40,504 nucleotides of DNA from an uncultured Clostridia bacterium (GTDB lineage: Bacteria; Bacillota; Clostridia; Oscillospirales; Acutalibacteraceae), in assembly GCA_944380765.1 (NCBI GenBank), contig CALWIO010000020.1, positions 1-40,504 of the forward strand, read 5' to 3'. The position numbers were made by a program, and so were the translations under genes. The notes beneath the pieces were generated by a model. It was not told the DNA's origin and did no database searches. It saw only the letters and a list, made by a program, of their open reading frames with translations. This document shows positions 32,235 through 40,483 of the stretch, in pieces (the stretch's first letter is position 1; each line of letters opens with the position of its first letter).

Positions 32235-33579
32235 CCCGGATTTTCCGCCCGCGGCGAAAACCGCCCTTGAAATGCTTCACGGCGCCGGGTTTGAGGCGTA
32301 CTTAATAGGCGGCAGCGTGCGCGACAGCATTATGGGTAAGCCGACAGGCGATATTGATGTTACCACAAACGCCGAGCCGTCGGCGGTCGAAAAGGTCTTT
32401 TCCTCTTTTCGGGTTGTTGAAACGGGAATCCGCCACGGTACCGTAACGGTGATAATCGGCGGCGAGCCGGTCGAGATAACAACTTACAGAAGCGACGGTG
32501 AGTATTCCGACAACCGCCACCCGGACAGTATCAGCTTCTCAAAATCCCTCAGCGAAGATGTGCGGCGGCGTGACTTTACCATGAACGCGGTGGCTTTCAG
32601 TTATGAAACCGGTTATGTTGACCTGACGGGCGGAATTGAGGATATACGCAGTAAAACCGTTAGGTGCATAGGCTCTGCTCAGTCCCGTTTTCACGAGGAC
32701 GCCCTGCGTATTTTAAGAGCGCTCAGATTTTCCTCGGTGCTGGGCTTTACCGTTGACAGTGACGCAGAAGCCGCCGTGCACGCCTGCAAGGATCTGCTTA
32801 ATAACATATCGGCAGAGCGAATCCGCGAGGAAACGGTAAAACTGCTCTGCGGTGAAAACGCCGCAGGTATATTGAAAGAATTTCCGGATGTTATGTGTAC
32901 TGTTATCCCCGAACTTGAAGCCTGCGTGGGATTTGAGCAGAAAAACCGCCACCATATTTTTGATGTATATACCCATACCGTGAAAGCGCTGGGATTCAGC
33001 CGGCCTCAAAAAGACACGCGCCTTGCCCTGCTTTTTCACGATATAGGCAAACCCCGGGCGGCGTTTTTTGATAAAAAGGGCGAAATGCACTTTAACGGGC
33101 ACCCGGCTCTCAGTGCGGAGATGACCGAAAAAATTATGACGCGCCTGCGTTTTGATAACCTGACAAAGCAGAGGGTAACTTCGCTGGTTATGTACCACGA
33201 TTATCCCATAGCCGATTTGAGCGATGAGCAAACCCCCGACCGGGTAAGAATAAAAAAGCTGATGTCGGAAACGGGAGCGGAGCTTTGCCGCGAGTTGATA
33301 GAGATTAAAAAATGCGACAACAAAGCGCAGAAACCCGAATTTTACCGAGGCGATGAGTTTTACAGCCGCGCGCTCGCGGCGATTGATGAAATCGAGCAAA
33401 ACGGCGAGTGCTATACGCGGGAAAAGCTTGCCGTTAACGGCGCGGACGCGGAAAAGCTCGGATTTTCCGGCAAAAAAACGGGCGGGATATTAAAGCTCTG
33501 TCTGGACGCGGTAATCGAGGGCAGGGCGGAAAATTCCCGCAAAGCGCTTTTGGAATTTATGAAAAATAATAAGGAATAA
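32224..33579 (+). CDS. cca: CCA-adding tRNA nucleotidyltransferase with HD domain
   Basis: Adds or repairs the 3' CCA of tRNAs. The 451-residue protein has the class II nucleotidyltransferase head (LIGGSVRDSIMGKPTGDIDV, with GG and the DxD metal pair), then RRDFTMNAVAF, the nucleotide-selecting RFHEDALRILRALRF, and a C-terminal HD phosphohydrolase-like domain (HIFDVYTHT, LLFHDIGKP). The start is GTG inside the end of the TSCPD gene, with GAGG about nine bases upstream. It is the last gene of the operon and ends at a structured terminator. Confidence 0.94.
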   Translation: MRINPDFPPAAKTALEMLHGAGFEAYLIGGSVRDSIMGKPTGDIDVTTNAEPSAVEKVFSSFRVVETGIRHGTVTVIIGGEPVEITTYRSDGEYSDNRHPDSISFSKSLSEDVRRRDFTMNAVAFSYETGYVDLTGGIEDIRSKTVRCIGSAQSRFHEDALRILRALRFSSVLGFTVDSDAEAAVHACKDLLNNISAERIREETVKLLCGENAAGILKEFPDVMCTVIPELEACVGFEQKNRHHIFDVYTHTVKALGFSRPQKDTRLALLFHDIGKPRAAFFDKKGEMHFNGHPALSAEMTEKIMTRLRFDNLTKQRVTSLVMYHDYPIADLSDEQTPDRVRIKKLMSETGAELCRELIEIKKCDNKAQKPEFYRGDEFYSRALAAIDEIEQNGECYTREKLAVNGADAEKLGFSGKKTGGILKLCLDAVIEGRAENSRKALLEFMKNNKE

Positions 33580-33647
33580 GAGCCTTAAAGCTCAGCGGCA
33601 AAAAGGGCGAAAGCCTCGGTCCCGCTTTGCGAAAGGCTCTTTTTTTG
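33579..33647 (+). terminator. Terminator after cca with nested helices
   Basis: An outer stem AGAGCCTT/AAGGCTCT (33579-33586 with 33633-33640) is followed by eight T. Inside, a GGC-GAAA-GCC tetraloop hairpin and an AAAGC/GCTTT pairing can form. Confidence 0.8.
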
Positions 33648-33686
33648 TAAAACAACGGCATAAAGGCTTATAAACGCCAGCGCGCA

Positions 33687-33715
33687 TTTACAAGGCGCTT
33701 TCCCTGTGATAAAAT
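33687..33715 (+). promoter_or_regulatory. Promoter of the membrane protein/ECF sigma operon
   Basis: TTTACA (33687-33692) and TAAAAT (33710-33715) have a 17-base spacer, 65 bases before the GTG at 33780. It looks like a housekeeping promoter, not an ECF type. Confidence 0.6.
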
Positions 33716-33779
33716 AAAAGTAATAACATATTAAATTAAAAAGGGAACGGCAAACGCTTTTCCGCTTAGGAGGGGTTTT

Positions 33780-34127
33780 GTGAAAAAGGGCGCGATACTT
33801 TCGGCGCAGCTTGTGCTTATCATTGGATTCGGCGCGCTGAGCGTAAGCCTGCAAACGGAATCTGCTTCAAAAATCATTTTCAGCGCATGTATAATTCTTA
33901 TCGGCGCGGCGTTGTTTGCGGCTGCTCAGCGGCGCGCGTCTTTTGCCGAAAGACAGACTCTGTATAAAGTTTTGTCAGCGTTTTCGTTTATTGCGGCAAA
34001 CGCATTTTATTGCTTCGCGTTTTGCTTTGACTCGAAGCTGCACCGGTACAGCTTGCTGTACTGCGCGGTTACGGCTCTGCTTTTAATGCCGGCTGTGCTG
34101 ATTTATAAATTCAAAAGGATAGAATAA
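33780..34127 (+). CDS. Small membrane protein, four helices, unknown function
   Basis: Not recognised. It has 115 residues starting at GTG after a strong AGGAGG site. Hydrophobic segments lie at about 6-24, 32-49, 62-80 and 90-108, with a basic loop (QRRASFAERQ) between the second and third. It is the first gene of a run with the next small membrane protein and an ECF sigma factor, and resembles that neighbour in size and layout. Confidence 0.78.
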   Translation: MKKGAILSAQLVLIIGFGALSVSLQTESASKIIFSACIILIGAALFAAAQRRASFAERQTLYKVLSAFSFIAANAFYCFAFCFDSKLHRYSLLYCAVTALLLMPAVLIYKFKRIE

Positions 34128-34148
34128 TCGTTGCAAAGGGGAATGATT

Positions 34149-34502
34149 ATGAAAAAATATTTAAAAAAACTTGTCAGCCCGGAGCTGTCGCTTGTTTTAA
34201 TGTGCTGCGTGCCGGCGGCGGCAGTATGGGTGAAAAACGGAGCTTTGCGGGCAGTCTTTATTCTGCTTCTGACCTCGGCGGCGGTTTTGATTTCCGCGGC
34301 AGGCTTTAAAAAAGGCAGAAAAAGCCCGGCGCTTTTAATAACTCAGATTGCCGGAAGCGTTTTGTACGCCTCGGCTTACGCCTTTGCCTACGATAAAATA
34401 ACGCCCGAAAACACTCTGAATTTCATCTTTGCGCTGATTTCCCTTGTTCTGCTTATCCCGTATATTACAGAAATAGCGAAAACCGCCGGCAAAAAGGCGT
34501 AA
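34149..34502 (+). CDS. Small membrane protein, four helices, unknown function
   Basis: Not recognised. From the ATG at 34149, seven bases after AAAGGGG, the protein has 117 residues and starts MKKYLKKLVSPELS. Two other in-frame starts (34131, 34143) lie at or inside the ribosome site. Hydrophobic segments lie at about 13-29, 33-51, 62-79 and 88-107, with a basic KKGRKS loop in the middle and a Lys-rich end. Its similar build to the preceding 115-residue protein suggests the pair arose by duplication or works as a heteromer (inference). Confidence 0.78.
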   Translation: MKKYLKKLVSPELSLVLMCCVPAAAVWVKNGALRAVFILLLTSAAVLISAAGFKKGRKSPALLITQIAGSVLYASAYAFAYDKITPENTLNFIFALISLVLLIPYITEIAKTAGKKA

Positions 34503-34542
34503 ACGGGGAACCTGTCAAAAAGTAAGCGAGGAATACAAACAG

Positions 34543-35088
34543 ATGTTAGCGTTTTATATGACCTTTATCGACGGCGAGGACGATAAGGATAAATTTGAAA
34601 TACTTTACAATACATATAGGAAAAGAATGGTATATGCGGCGTTTTCCGTTTTGAACAACAAGGAAGACGCGGAGGACGCCGTGCATGATACATTCATAAA
34701 AATCGCGCGCAATATGAAGGCGATTGGCGACCCGGAATCGGACGAAACACTGTCTTATGTGCTCAAAGCGGTAAAAAACACGGCAATCAATCTTTCAAAA
34801 AAGAATACAGCAAGAAACAGGCACACGCAAACGCAGCCGGTTGAAAATATTTCCGACAGCGAGTTTCTGGACAGACTTGGGCTGCGTGAAAATATTGACG
34901 AGGTTGTTAAAGCCATTAAAAGTCTGAACGGCATATACAGAGATGTGCTGTTCTATCGTTTTGCGGCGGGTATGGACATTAAGGAAATCGCGGACTTGCT
35001 CGGCAGAAACAAGACAACCGTGCGGCAGCAGATTGTCCGCGGCAAGAAAAAGCTGCTTGAAATACTGGAAAACGATTTGAGGGATTAG
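34543..35088 (+). CDS. ECF-type RNA polymerase sigma factor
   Basis: A sigma-70 family factor of the extracytoplasmic-function group, 181 residues. Region 2 spans about residues 18-85 with YRKRMVYAAFSVLNNKEDAEDAVHDTF, and region 4 about 122-178 with LLGRNKTTVRQQIVRGKKKL as the -35-binding helix-turn-helix. The ribosome site (GAGGAA) is rather far, about 11 bases, from the ATG. The stop is one base before the TTG of the next gene, which is its probable partner. Target promoters are unknown; the secreted protease gene downstream is one candidate. Confidence 0.92.
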   Translation: MLAFYMTFIDGEDDKDKFEILYNTYRKRMVYAAFSVLNNKEDAEDAVHDTFIKIARNMKAIGDPESDETLSYVLKAVKNTAINLSKKNTARNRHTQTQPVENISDSEFLDRLGLRENIDEVVKAIKSLNGIYRDVLFYRFAAGMDIKEIADLLGRNKTTVRQQIVRGKKKLLEILENDLRD

Positions 35089-35089
35089 C

Positions 35090-35761
35090 TTGAAAAACAC
35101 GAAAGAGCTGTTTGCAAAAGCTCTCATAGAAGCCGAAAGAACAGATAACGCCGCCGTTCCCGGCGAAGAGGAAATCAACTGGGAGTTTTCTGAAAAATTC
35201 TGTCGTTCAATGGATATGCTCATAAAAAAGAATAACCGCATTAAGCTGTCAACCAGGAGAACAGTTACGAAAAGTCTGCTCGCGGCAATTGTCGCGGTTT
35301 TGATTCTGTTCACGGGCTTAATGAGCTGCGCCGTTACAAGAGAGCCGATTATAAGGTTTGTCAAAAAGGTTTTTCCTCAATATATCGACATATCTTTAAG
35401 CGAAGAATCCGCGCCCCCTGTGAACAGTATTGAAACTGAATATACGCTTGCCGGCCTGCCCGAGGGCTTCATGCTTGACACCTATCAGAAAGATGAATAT
35501 CATGTTTTCGTGATCTGGAAAAATGACGCGGAAGAAGAGCTTGTGTTTTCGCAAAATCTGCTGGACAGCACCTTTACCATGGATAACGAGCATAATTATC
35601 AGGAAGTGCAAATCAACGGTTATGAAGCGTATTTGAATGTATATCCTTTAAACTCAATAATTAAATGGACTGACGGCGTATATTGGTTTACAATCAGCGC
35701 GCCGGTGTCCGATAAAGACGAAATACTCTTGATGGCTGAAAATATTTGCGAAAAAAACTGA
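35090..35761 (+). CDS. DUF4367-like membrane protein, probable anti-sigma partner
   Basis: A 223-residue protein starting at TTG one base after the sigma factor stop. Residues 1-58 are cytoplasmic and charged, a membrane helix lies at about 61-83 (ending in LMSCAV), and residues 100-223 form an outside domain. That domain carries the YTLAGLPEGFMLDTYQK start typical of DUF4367 proteins, which are often encoded directly after ECF sigma genes in clostridia. By position and topology it is likely to hold or sense for the sigma factor. The cytoplasmic part shows no zinc-binding anti-sigma HxxxCxxC motif. Confidence 0.8.
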   Translation: MKNTKELFAKALIEAERTDNAAVPGEEEINWEFSEKFCRSMDMLIKKNNRIKLSTRRTVTKSLLAAIVAVLILFTGLMSCAVTREPIIRFVKKVFPQYIDISLSEESAPPVNSIETEYTLAGLPEGFMLDTYQKDEYHVFVIWKNDAEEELVFSQNLLDSTFTMDNEHNYQEVQINGYEAYLNVYPLNSIIKWTDGVYWFTISAPVSDKDEILLMAENICEKN

Positions 35762-35773
35762 ATATTTTGTCAC

Positions 35774-35837
35774 AAAACCTCTCTTTAAACTGTTGTATAT
35801 AATAAAGGCGTACTATAAGTTTTAAGAGAGGTTTTTT
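35774..35837 (+). terminator. Long inverted repeat: terminator of the sigma operon with a -10 box in its loop
   Basis: Arms 35774-35790 and 35819-35835 pair at 16 of 17 positions, and the right arm runs into TTTTTT (35832-35837). The 28-base loop holds TATAAT at 35798-35803. This can end the sigma/anti-sigma transcript and also carry the promoter of the protease gene. No TTGACA-like -35 box is spaced correctly; the bases there read AAACCT. Confidence 0.7.
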
Positions 35838-35900
35838 GACGGTATGAATAGCTTTTTCGCGTGCGTGAAGGCGTACGGATTTTCAGCTGGGAGGATTTTT

Positions 35901-38900
35901 GTGAAAAGAGTCATCAGTATTTTAACGGCGGCAGCTTTGATTTTGTCGTCAGCCGTTTCAGGCTTTGCGGCACCGTTCAGCGACCGGCAGGAAAGCGCGA
36001 AAATCAGTGGCTTTATTGAGGGAATTACAGAGCTTGTAAGGGAATATGACAAGGGTAAGACCTTTGAAGTTCCCGAAAAGGAAAGCGCGGAAAATTCTAA
36101 TAATTTTTCCGCCCGTCAGGAGGCTTTTGCCGCTTCCTTAGCTGCCAATACCGATGAAGAGGATAAAAACAGCGCCGAGCCTGCCTATACCTTGCAGGAT
36201 TTTCAAACGGCAAGACTGATTGCGCGCGCAAACGGAATTTTTGACGATTTCGGCGCGTTGGAAAATGTCAGCGGCTTTCAGGACTTTAATATTTTGCAGT
36301 ACGAATCCCCCGAAGCGGCTATGGCGGCCTTTGAAAAGCTGCAAACACAAAATGCGGTTTACAGTGCCGCTCCCGACGAGGTAGTCGCTCCCTTGCAGGG
36401 CGAACAATCTGAAAATACAGAGAAAAATACAGAGAAATATCTTTGCGGATGGAGCCATGACAGAACGCAAAGCGACCGCCTTCTTGATTATATAGAAAGC
36501 GCAGATATTAAGCTTGAAAAGACCGTTGTCGCTGTGGTGGATGACGGTGTACATTATGACCACCCGTTTTTGGAAGGAAGAATAGAAAGAACAAATTTTA
36601 ATTCGTCCAGCAGCGGTAATGCAAATGATGAATACGGTTCTCCCGTTGACAGCCACGGAACGGGTGTTTGCAGCATTATTGCCGACAATACGCCCGACGA
36701 TGTTATAATCCGGTGCTATAAGGTTTTGGATGACGGCGGTTACGCGCCCATTTCGCAGATGTGCGCCGGGTACATACAAGCCATTGAAGACGGAGCAGAT
36801 GTTATCAACATCAGCTTGGGCTACTGGGATGAAACCGGGCTGACGCAGGCTTGCGTAAAGACGGCTTACGATAAAAATGTTGCGGTGTTTGCCGCAATGG
36901 GAAACAGCGGAGAGTTTGACCAGAACACAGTTCCCGGAAATATACCGGAGTGTATTTCTGTTTCGGCAACGGACAGCAACAATACAACCGTCCTTTGGGG
37001 AACTTGGAGTGACGCTTCGGATATTTCTGCCCCGGGACAGGAAATAGATGTGGCAATGCTTGAAAACGAATACGCGATTTGGGACGGAACTTCTTTTGCC
37101 TCACCTTGCGCGGCGGCATTAGGCGCGATTTTAAAAGCGCAGAATCCGGATATAACCGTGGACGAAATGGAAGAGAAAATAAAAAGCACTTCCTTTGATG
37201 TAAAGCGTTACGATTTTGCAGGGTTTAACGAAAATAATTTTACGGACAGCTATCATACGGCATTGGACGGGGTAGGAATGATTCAATACGCCGGCGCGTT
37301 CGGTTTGCCGGAGCTTGCCGCGCCCGTGTTTAGTTTAGAGGATAACGCCATATATCTCGGCGCGCAGACCTGTTCTCTCACCTGCGCCGACGACCGCGCG
37401 GTAATTTTATATACTACTGACGGTACATATCCCGCCCTTGAAAATGCTGATGTATATACAGAGCCGTTTCAGATTACACAGCGCACCCGCATCCGCGCGG
37501 TTGCGTATTATCCTGACGGCGGATATTACAGCAGGGAAAATGAAATTACACCGAGGATTATGTATAAAGACAGCGAAGATGTGTATACCGTAACGGAGGA
37601 CGGAGTAATCACCGCATACAGTGGTAAAATTTCCGACCTTTTTGTTCCGCAAACAATTAACGGCGTAACGGTAACCGGCATTGAACGGAGCGCATTTGAA
37701 AAAGCGGCAATAACCGGGATTGTACTGCCCGAAACCATAACCGAAATCCCGGATTACGCCTTTTACAGAAACGCGTCTCTTGAATTTATACGGGGTGACG
37801 GCGTTATATCTGTCGGCACACAAGTCTTTTACGAATCCGGGCTAAAATATGCCGAATTTCCCAATGTCACGGAAATCGGACTTGTGAGCTTCAAAATGAC
37901 CGATTCTTTTATTTATGGCTATTTCCCGAAATTAGAAGTTGTCGGCGCACGGGCATTTCAATATTCGGCAATCGTTTCCTTTGATGGTCCTGAAGTGCAA
38001 GCCATAAACCGCGGCGCTTTTGCAAGCTGTATGCGGCTTGAAAGCGTAAATATACCGAATTGCACGCAAACCGTTTGGGGAATCGGAGGCAACGGCGAGT
38101 TTGAAGACGCCTCTATGCTTGCGGTACTGCAAATGTCTTCCACGCAAAATCTGCTGGCGGGAGCTTTGCAGGGCACACGCATAGAAACAGCGGATTTTCC
38201 GTTTGTAAAGACAATCGGAACCAACGCTTTTTATGACTGCATGAGTTTGAAGGTTATCAATATGCCTTCGCTGGAATCAGTTCCCAAAGGGGCTTTCGAC
38301 GGCATAAATATAACTATTTCAAGCCCAAAAGGAAGGGTTTATTATCTGGATAGTGTTACGGAGATCGCAGAAGACGCCTTTGGTTTTTATCCGACCGCGC
38401 GAATTGAATTTTCCCACCTCGTAACGGCCCAAAGCCTTCCCGCCTCGAACGATGAAAACGGTTTATTTCCGCAGCAATGTACGATAGCCATGCCCTCGAC
38501 CTTCAAAGAATGTACCGAAGACACAACGGGCAGGAACTACAAGGTCTACGGCACAAAGGGTACATATGCAGAGGAATGGGCGAATGCGAACGGACACGAA
38601 TTCATTGAGATTTCGCAGGAAACCGCTCTCTTGCAGGATGTGCCGATGGAATATACCGATGAAACGCAGGTGCTCTGCCCCGATGTCATCGGCTTTAACC
38701 GTACCTATCAGTGGTACGGCAGCCTTACGGCGGACAACACCGCGGGCGAGCCTATCAAGGGCGCAACCGAAAAGGAATTTAGCCCTGCCGAATACCCCGC
38801 CTATCCCTATTACTACTGCGTAGTCACAAGTACAGATGTCGGCTTTGAACCCGTGGAAATACGCACGGGCGTAACCGCCAACAAAATATATTCCCCGTCA

Positions 38901-39374
38901 GAAAGCATAGTTTTTCCCCTGTCGCCTCAAATCAGGTTTACCCGTAATGAGGACGGCTCCTATGCCGGAAAGTTTGATGTAAGAGCGCGCGCCGTGATTT
39001 ATGACGAGGATTTCTCGGAATACATAGCCGCAACAAATGAGGAGGCGGCAGCAAAAATCACAAAAGCCGGATTTGTGTTCACGCTCAATACCGTGGAGTT
39101 TTCAGTTTCTCAGGCGCAGAAAGCCGCGCGGGGAGAACCTGTCGCCGGATACACAAACGCGCCCGTGAGTTATATACAGGACGCTCAGGGGTACTATATG
39201 TTCACCTGCATGGTAAGCGGCATACCGTCAGCGGAAAAAGAACAGAGCCTTACGGCTTACGCCTATATCTGCGCAGGAAGGAACTGGTATTTCTTTGAAA
39301 GCCCGGCAGAAGCGGACTTCGCTTCGCTTTACAGTGTAAACTACCCCTTAGCCGCCGAAAAATACGGGTGGTGA
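35901..39374 (+). CDS. Secreted subtilisin-like (S8) protease with chitobiase-like and BspA-type LRR domains
   Basis: A 1157-residue exported protein. The GTG at 35901 is chosen because it follows GGGAGG by six bases and yields a classic signal peptide, cut near GFAA|PF; an ATG at 35844 would add 19 residues before it. An N-terminal pro-like region is followed by the S8 catalytic domain with Asp214 (VAVVDDGV), His252 (SHGTGV), oxyanion Asn335 and Ser398 (GTSFASP). A chitobiase/hexosaminidase C-terminal-type beta domain comes next (about 490-545, TTDGTYPALENADVY). BspA-type leucine-rich repeats follow at about 580-845 (units like AFYDCMSLKVINMPSLESV). The last 300 residues are Ig-like or unassigned. 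No LPXTG or S-layer anchor is seen. It probably acts on host or dietary protein, or as an adhesin (inference). Confidence 0.92.
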   Translation: MKRVISILTAAALILSSAVSGFAAPFSDRQESAKISGFIEGITELVREYDKGKTFEVPEKESAENSNNFSARQEAFAASLAANTDEEDKNSAEPAYTLQDFQTARLIARANGIFDDFGALENVSGFQDFNILQYESPEAAMAAFEKLQTQNAVYSAAPDEVVAPLQGEQSENTEKNTEKYLCGWSHDRTQSDRLLDYIESADIKLEKTVVAVVDDGVHYDHPFLEGRIERTNFNSSSSGNANDEYGSPVDSHGTGVCSIIADNTPDDVIIRCYKVLDDGGYAPISQMCAGYIQAIEDGADVINISLGYWDETGLTQACVKTAYDKNVAVFAAMGNSGEFDQNTVPGNIPECISVSATDSNNTTVLWGTWSDASDISAPGQEIDVAMLENEYAIWDGTSFASPCAAALGAILKAQNPDITVDEMEEKIKSTSFDVKRYDFAGFNENNFTDSYHTALDGVGMIQYAGAFGLPELAAPVFSLEDNAIYLGAQTCSLTCADDRAVILYTTDGTYPALENADVYTEPFQITQRTRIRAVAYYPDGGYYSRENEITPRIMYKDSEDVYTVTEDGVITAYSGKISDLFVPQTINGVTVTGIERSAFEKAAITGIVLPETITEIPDYAFYRNASLEFIRGDGVISVGTQVFYESGLKYAEFPNVTEIGLVSFKMTDSFIYGYFPKLEVVGARAFQYSAIVSFDGPEVQAINRGAFASCMRLESVNIPNCTQTVWGIGGNGEFEDASMLAVLQMSSTQNLLAGALQGTRIETADFPFVKTIGTNAFYDCMSLKVINMPSLESVPKGAFDGINITISSPKGRVYYLDSVTEIAEDAFGFYPTARIEFSHLVTAQSLPASNDENGLFPQQCTIAMPSTFKECTEDTTGRNYKVYGTKGTYAEEWANANGHEFIEISQETALLQDVPMEYTDETQVLCPDVIGFNRTYQWYGSLTADNTAGEPIKGATEKEFSPAEYPAYPYYYCVVTSTDVGFEPVEIRTGVTANKIYSPSESIVFPLSPQIRFTRNEDGSYAGKFDVRARAVIYDEDFSEYIAATNEEAAAKITKAGFVFTLNTVEFSVSQAQKAARGEPVAGYTNAPVSYIQDAQGYYMFTCMVSGIPSAEKEQSLTAYAYICAGRNWYFFESPAEADFASLYSVNYPLAAEKYGW

Positions 39375-39556
39375 CAAATAAGCGCTTTAAGCGAAAATAT
39401 GCCTTTGCGCCGGAGTATCCTCAGCCGGCAAAAACGCCGTAACGGCTGAAATGCTTACAAAATTTATTGAGAAAAGTCGAATTGTATAAGGCTGTGAAAA
39501 CCGCAAAAGGCGGATTTGATTTTTGCATACCCACGCTTAAAGAAAACGCGGAATGA
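39375..39556 (+). pseudogene. Possible remnant of a decayed gene
   Basis: Two short frames read like protein but are broken by one base. The first ends AVTAEMLTKFIEKSRIV before a stop. In the next frame VELYKAVKTAKGGFDFCIP continues to a stop at 39554-39556. Removing one A from the AAAA run near 39471-39476 joins them. No start or ribosome site is seen and I recognise no family. A small CAGCC/GGCTG hairpin lies at 39422-39447. Confidence 0.3.
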
Positions 39557-39587
39557 TTGCAGGATAATAAATCAAAAATCATATGTG

Positions 39588-39616
39588 TTGATAGGAAATT
39601 GCAATTATGTTATGAT
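39588..39616 (+). promoter_or_regulatory. Promoter of the AT-rich membrane protein gene
   Basis: TTGATA (39588-39593) and TATGAT (39611-39616) have a 17-base spacer, 22 bases before the ATG at 39638. Confidence 0.65.
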
Positions 39617-39637
39617 TTTAAAGAGGGAGTACAAATC

Positions 39638-40483
39638 ATGGACAAAAAAAAGAGGGGAATAGCAGGAAAATCAAAGATAAGGCTATGTTTTCTGATTCTT
39701 TTGATTCTTGCGGCAATTTTTAATATTTTTCTTTCATTGAGAATTATTGCAGGAACATACGGGTGGATTTTTAATTATATTGCGCGGCCGATGTTTATAT
39801 TTTTATTGGTCGTTTCAATAATTTCACTCGTTATTGCAATAATTTACTGCTTTGTTAAAAAGCGAATAATTATTGTTGTATTCGCTTTTGTTTGTATGGT
39901 GTTATGCGCGTCATTAGTATTTTCATCTTTTTCTTTGGCAAGACCTCAGCCCGAATCAATGAAAATATTTCTTGAATTAACTGATGTAAAAAATATTGAC
40001 ATTTTAAATTTTTCGGATTTAACTAAGGAGGTAGCCGAAGAAGAAATACGCGTTTGTGTTTTCGGGAAAAACGCTTTTGAGGTTAGTTACACCACACCTT
40101 ACGGCAGACTCAGCGATTCTGACGATTATACCGTTTCACAGGAAATTTACAGTTCGGATAATATGTTTTTTGTAAATCATCAAAAGCTGATAACTCGTTT
40201 AACCAATTATTATATAAAGAATGATATATGGGACATGGGAATTACAGACGATGATATTCATACTTTTACAAAAGGAGATGTAAAGTGCAGTTATGTTTAT
40301 ATTTCAAAACCAAATGAATATTCGTCGAAGTATGATTTAGCCTACTATTCGTTTGTAATATACACAGATGAAAAAGTTTATGCGTCCTCATATAGATTGA
40401 TGTGCACCAATCCGTTTGAGTTTGACTCAGAAAAAACAACTGAAAGAATAGCAGATGAACTCATAAGCAAAGACTGCCTGTGA
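39638..40483 (+). CDS. AT-rich membrane protein with extracytoplasmic domain, unknown function
   Basis: Not recognised. From the ATG at 39638, eight bases after AGAGGGAG, the protein has 281 residues. An in-frame start at 39557 would lie upstream of the promoter and is rejected. Three membrane segments lie at about 16-38, 48-70 and 76-97. The remaining ~180 residues are soluble, with mixed strands and many Asp, Ser and Tyr residues, probably outside the cell. Base composition is clearly more AT-rich, and codons more A/T-ending, than in the genes to its left, which hints at different origin. The window ends just after its stop. Confidence 0.82.
   Translation: MDKKKRGIAGKSKIRLCFLILLILAAIFNIFLSLRIIAGTYGWIFNYIARPMFIFLLVVSIISLVIAIIYCFVKKRIIIVVFAFVCMVLCASLVFSSFSLARPQPESMKIFLELTDVKNIDILNFSDLTKEVAEEEIRVCVFGKNAFEVSYTTPYGRLSDSDDYTVSQEIYSSDNMFFVNHQKLITRLTNYYIKNDIWDMGITDDDIHTFTKGDVKCSYVYISKPNEYSSKYDLAYYSFVIYTDEKVYASSYRLMCTNPFEFDSEKTTERIADELISKDCL

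Noticed and set aside
34505..34536. GAACCT ahead of the sigma factor gene, as a possible ECF autoregulated promoter matching AAACCT before the protease.
   Set aside because: With normal spacing the -10 box would be GAATAC and the start point would fall on the start codon. The similarity is only five bases.
39557..39637. Extended start for the last gene, adding 27 residues.
   Set aside because: The extension covers a good promoter (39588-39616), while the ATG at 39638 has a strong ribosome site.
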